Of a stretch of DNA of 64,000 nucleotides, positions 59,883 to 64,000 are shown piece by piece. A program made the translations under genes and the position numbers. This DNA is from Lyophyllum atratum (Eukaryota; Basidiomycota; Agaricomycetes; Agaricales; Lyophyllaceae), in assembly GCA_014905825.1 (NCBI GenBank), contig JACGCN010000005.1, positions 806,001-870,000 of the forward strand, given 5' to 3'. Position 1 is the stretch's first letter. Every line of letters begins with the position of its first letter. The notes under the pieces were generated by a model that worked only from the letters and a program-made list of their open reading frames with translations, ran no database searches and was not told the DNA's origin.

Positions 59883-62800
59883 TCACATGATGACACACCA
59901 CTTCCTCTTCTGCTCGCTCGTGGCCGACTCAGGTTCTTCATCAGAGTCATCAGAGTCAACAGACGAGACCTCCCCAGCTGCTGATGTGTCCGGCGCCTCG
60001 TCGACGGAAGCTGCAGTTTTCGCGGCAATGAACTCCCCTCGAGCAATTTCTAGTGAGGCCCTGCCTTCGTCGACAACCTTGTAGGACGGCGAGAACCAAC
60101 TGCCTGGGAAGAAACGCGAGGAAGCGGTCGATTCAAGTCTTGTACGAGCTGATGTCGGAGAAACGGCGTCCGGCGATGCCAAAGAACCGTCGCTTACGGC
60201 ATTTTCATTCAAGGGGGCGAGGCGTAGGCTATTGGTCCTATTTTAATTGTGAGAAACAATATATAACAGCTTAGAAACAGTTGGATACTCACTTGGTTTG
60301 CTCTGTCGTGTGCTCTGCGCTTTCCGCGGTGGGGAACACTTCGCCAGCTGCATCCAGCATTGGATCCGCTGCGTCAACAGTGACGGATGGAATGCTGTCA
60401 TCAGGCTTGTCAGCAGCGGTATCTTGAGGCCCTTGCACCTCGCCATTGGTGGCTTCCACGGGCACAGCGCTCTCAGTGAGGGGCTCGAGAGCGTCAAGCT
60501 CTGCTTCTTCCGACGCTGTGTTGGGCCCTTGAGTAGTGACGGAGTAGCTTGGGGTCCATGGGCTCTTCGGGGGCTCTTGCTCCTCCGAATTGGCGGACAA
60601 AAGTGGGGCGACGTCATTTGCATTCGACATATCCTACGTGTGTTTTGAGCCAAGGCATCAAGTCAAGTTAACGATGTCGCATACCTTGTCATCGTCGCCA
60701 TCGTCCACGACACCAAGAAGCTCTTTGGCTGCCACACGGACTTCGCTGGATACGACGTTATCAGAATCATCGTTCACGGACGGAACTTCAACCGTCTCCG
60801 CAAGAGCATCTGAAGCTTGGACGATGAAAGACGCCTATGTACAGAGAAAGGTGGTAATCAGAGGAGCTGGACGAGTTAATGATAAATCACTGACTGCATC
60901 GGAGGTCGCAAGGTTAAGTTCTTCCTCTTCGGGCAAGGTATCCGGGGTCACTACAATCTGGGGAGCGACTTCGGAAGCATCTTCAACAGCGACTATGTTG
61001 GGTTCGGCCGTCTCCACGAAAACAGATTCATCAACGGGTGTAACAGGCGCAGCAACCTGGTCCTTATTGAAGATTGTTTCCTCGAGAGGGTTGGAACGTT
61101 CCTGAGAAGGGCTACCCTGAACGCTAACAGAATACGACGCAACCCAAGAAGGCGATGCCGGTCTCTCTTGCTGGTAATGTGCAGTAAGAAGCGTCGAAGA
61201 TTGTTCGCCATCATCAGCAGACGGCTAAAATGCATCAGTAGTCTGAATTGACGGAAATGCATAACACTTACCTGTGTCGCCTCGTCATTGGTATCTACGA
61301 CCAGCTGCGGGACTTGTGCATCCGGTGCTGGTGCAATGTCCTCGACTTCGACGGCCTCGACCGCATTTGAAGGGGTGTCTTGTTCACTAGGGACTTCTGT
61401 GATCGCGTCGGGAGTGGCAGTCTCAACGGGCAGCTCGGCCTGTTCAAGAAGGGTCTCAGTTGGTGCCTCGTCGGTTTTCAAGGTCGTTTCTTGGGCTGGG
61501 ACGTCATCGGCAACTGGAGCCTCCTCGTTGGTTGCGAATTCCATGTCCTCCAATTCGGCCACCTCATGTTCCTGATTATCAATGAGTTCGCTTTGGGGAA
61601 CAGGGGCCTCTTCAACAAGCTCCGCTTGCGTTAAGAGAGGGCTACCCTGGGAGTGGACAGAATATGAGGGCGTCCAGGACCGCGGGGGTTCCTCCTGCGT
61701 ATCAACTTCTTGGAGTTCGGAATTGCTTGGGCGTGGACTTCCTTGAGAGTGCACTGAGTATGAAGGCGTCCAAGAGCGGGGTTCTTCGGTTGGTTCCTCG
61801 AGTGAAGACGTATCAACAAGCAACTGTAGAAAATCAGGACAGCTAACGACGGAACTTAACGGCGAACGGACCTGCGGGGGAGCAACAGTAGTATGGTCTG
61901 CATCCTCAGTGAATTCCTCAACTTCAGCCGTGATGGGTGCGGCGATTAGTAGCTCCTCCTCAACGGGCTTGGATTCTTCCTCTTGGACTTCGGCACTGGT
62001 AGTTTCCACCTCGGCGGTAGGTATGACAGTCTCTTCGGACTCTGCTGCCTGTTCCTCCTCAGGTTCTGCTCCCCGACCGACAGTCGTAACTTGGAATGAG
62101 GGCATCCAGGGAGACTTGGGCCGATCGATTTCTGTCTCAACGACGAGCGAGTCGTCCTCGAGGGGCGCGGAACGGACCTGATTGCTAGGTTCAGTAACAT
62201 ATTTTTTAATCAGCAATTGGACGAACCTCAACATCAACAGTGGACTCCTCTGACTGGATGTCGGCAGAGGAAACGGTCTCTTCCGAAGCATATGGCGTCT
62301 CCGAGACGACTTCAGGTACGATCTCAGTGTTGCTTTGTTCAGCGATTTCCATATCTGCTTCGGAAACTACTTCTGCCGGCTGTTCTTCAGCAGCAGGGAT
62401 CTCATCTGGCTGGGCGACCATTGGTAGCTCCGTCGAAGAAGATACTTGATCTACGGGTGCAGATTCCTCGACAAATAAGTCGCCTTGTTCAGCGGTGTCG
62501 GCGGCGGGCGCTGTAGCGGGTTCATCAGCCGACACAGGCACTTCCTCTGATACGGTAGTTTGCTCTTCCGACGGCGCACCCTCAGCACATACGAGTGCCT
62601 CTGCAGCGGGGGCGACAGCCTCTTCTTGCTCCAGTGGTGCTTCAGACTCCTGTACGATTGTCTCGACAGCTGTTACGCGTATAGCGACATGCTCTTCAGC
62701 GAATAGAGCGGCTCCTTCTTCCACCTCTGGCGTCTCTTCTGAATCATGACCTATCGTTTCCTCGATAGCAGCCGGGGGTGTTGCGTGGTGTTCTTCGGTG

Positions 62801-64000
62801 ATAGGAGTTGTCTCTTCTTGCTCTTCAGGGACTGCATAGTCGGCAAGACTTGTCTCCTCTGCCAAGGCTAGGGGGCTAGAAGCCTCCTCGACGTCGGCTT
62901 GGGATGTCTGCGTAGGCTCTTCAACGACCGCAGGCTCTTCGAGGGCGTCCGATGCCAGGGATGCAGAGTTTTCGACGGCAGCAGCCACTTCTACGTCCTT
63001 AGGATCTACCGGCTCCTCAACAGTCAAGAGATCCTCCGTCGTGACGAGAGACTCGAAGTTAGGCTCGGCTTGACTGTAATCTTCATGCTCTGAGGCGGCG
63101 GGTCCCTCGACAGGTGAAGGTGCCGCAGTAGGTTCATCTTGAGCTTCAGGCGCAATCTTCTCGGCAACTGGGGGTATTTCATCTGCAACTACGAGTCCTT
63201 CGTCTACACCTGCAGGCTCCTGGGTAGATGTTGGCTGTGTCAGAGGTGTCGTGCCTGCTTCTGCATCGGCCTGAGAGACTTCTTCTGCGACCTCTACCAC
63301 CTTGTCACTTGCTGCTTCCGGCTCTTGGGTATTTATGGGCTCCTCTGCTACAGCGGTGACGGCAGAAACGGCTTCATGAGCGTCTTCTGCGAGAGGAGTT
63401 TCCGGAATGGGATCTGCCTTGGTTGCTGGCCCATCGTTCAGGGATTCAGACTCGGCGGAAACGGAAGCGACGACGGGAGTCTCGGCAAGTGCTGTTTCGG
63501 GAAGATCCTCGGCGACTGCAACATTAGCTTCCGGTTCGATATCTTTACCCGCATCATCGACAGCAGCAGGGGCTTCGTCCGCAACCGCAGCAATGGTACC
63601 CTCAGGAATATCGGGCTCAGCTGAAACTACTTCCTCTTCCTCAACCGATCCTTCCTCCTCCAATGCTAAATCCTTGTGTTCGGATACCTCATCAACCTCA
63701 TTGATGATGACTGGCGTGGCTTCGTCGGCAGGGACCGCTACATCATTGACGGTGTCAATAATAACCTCGTCAGCCAGTGCAGGCTCCTCCATTACAACGG
63801 GTTCTGGGGCAGGTCCTGCTCCCATAGCTGCTTCATCAACCTGTTCAGAATCGACTATTCGGGTATGATCGACGTCAGAGACGGCCTCGACAGCCTCTAC
63901 TGCTGCGGCGTCTGCGACAGGCTCAGCGGTAGGAGCGGAAACCTCTTCGACAAAGGGAGATTCGATGGGAGCTTTCTCGGCTGCCTCAAACTCAGCAACT
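59883..64000 (-). CDS. Very large acidic repeat protein with C-terminal CVIM prenylation box (5' end outside window)
   Basis: The reading frame is open at the window end and runs through a long exon (about 64000-62206) rich in Glu, Ala, Val and Pro, then several shorter ones. Its second part repeats a short motif: KSPWMPSFQVTTVGRG (near 62105), two adjacent RSWTPSYSVHSQGSP copies (near 61750 and 61660), PSWVASYSVSVQGSP (near 61130) and KSPWTPSYSVTTQGP (near 60550). The last exon contains RFFPGSWFSPSYKV, a diverged sixth copy, and ends EQKRKWCVIM-TGA at 59883. CVIM is a canonical CAAX box (as in lamin B and K-Ras4B), here preceded by basic residues, so farnesylation and membrane attachment are likely. 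No enzymatic domain was seen. Visible part exceeds 1,100 residues. Intron borders between 60200 and 62210 are approximate. Confidence 0.75.

Noticed and set aside
60590..63868. Long Ser/Thr/Cys-rich plus-strand frames
   Set aside because: They mirror the GAA/GAG/GCA-rich codons of the minus-strand acidic protein; the minus frame carries the repeats and the CAAX end.

Overview
This 64 kb window is nuclear DNA from a filamentous fungus, most likely a basidiomycete (Agaricomycetes). Nearly every gene is cut by many GT-AG introns, often 45-70 bases long. Genes are dense, and the recognisable proteins are eukaryotic and fungal: a MIM1-type outer-membrane import protein, B-type cyclin, ERG28, PDH E1-beta, a vacuolar CAX antiporter and an intron-containing tRNA-Tyr. 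Exon joins were worked out by eye from splice consensus, frame and paralogue comparison, so gene ends are firmer than internal boundaries.

Region 1 (1-9625) is a head-to-tail array of four related acyl-CoA dehydrogenase genes, the first cut by the window edge. The three with visible 5' ends encode an N-terminal cytochrome b5 domain (HPGG plus a second heme histidine) fused to the dehydrogenase. All four end in a peroxisomal targeting tripeptide (ARL or SRL). Region 2 (9767-20285) holds a MIM1-like import gene (-), a 3.6 kb gene-poor stretch, a fragmented but recognisable XLF/NHEJ1 DNA-repair gene (-), an intronless FHA plus G-patch gene and a mitotic cyclin. Region 3 (21129-25549) returns to beta-oxidation: a double-SDR 3-hydroxyacyl-CoA dehydrogenase and, next to it, a separate enoyl-CoA hydratase 2, both ending in AKL. 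Together with the array, every step of peroxisomal beta-oxidation except thiolysis is encoded within about 25 kb, with housekeeping genes between.

Region 4 (26906-37678) has a DUF4419 protein, PDH E1-beta, a Ca2+/H+ antiporter (-) and an F-box/LRR-like gene (-). Region 5 (about 37.7-45 kb) is gene-poor, with a broken gene, a possible zinc-finger remnant, a possible small secreted protein and short tandem duplications. Region 6 (45077-59586) is compact housekeeping: ERG28, a large disordered protein, an unrecognised 280-residue protein, a tail-anchored CS-domain protein, SDS22, thiamine pyrophosphokinase, the small subunit of molybdopterin synthase, a metallo-beta-lactamase-fold hydrolase, a CCDC174-like protein and tRNA-Tyr. 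Region 7 (59883-64000) is the 3' part of a very large acidic protein with repeated W-x-P-S-Y-S-V motifs and a CVIM prenylation box at its C-terminus.
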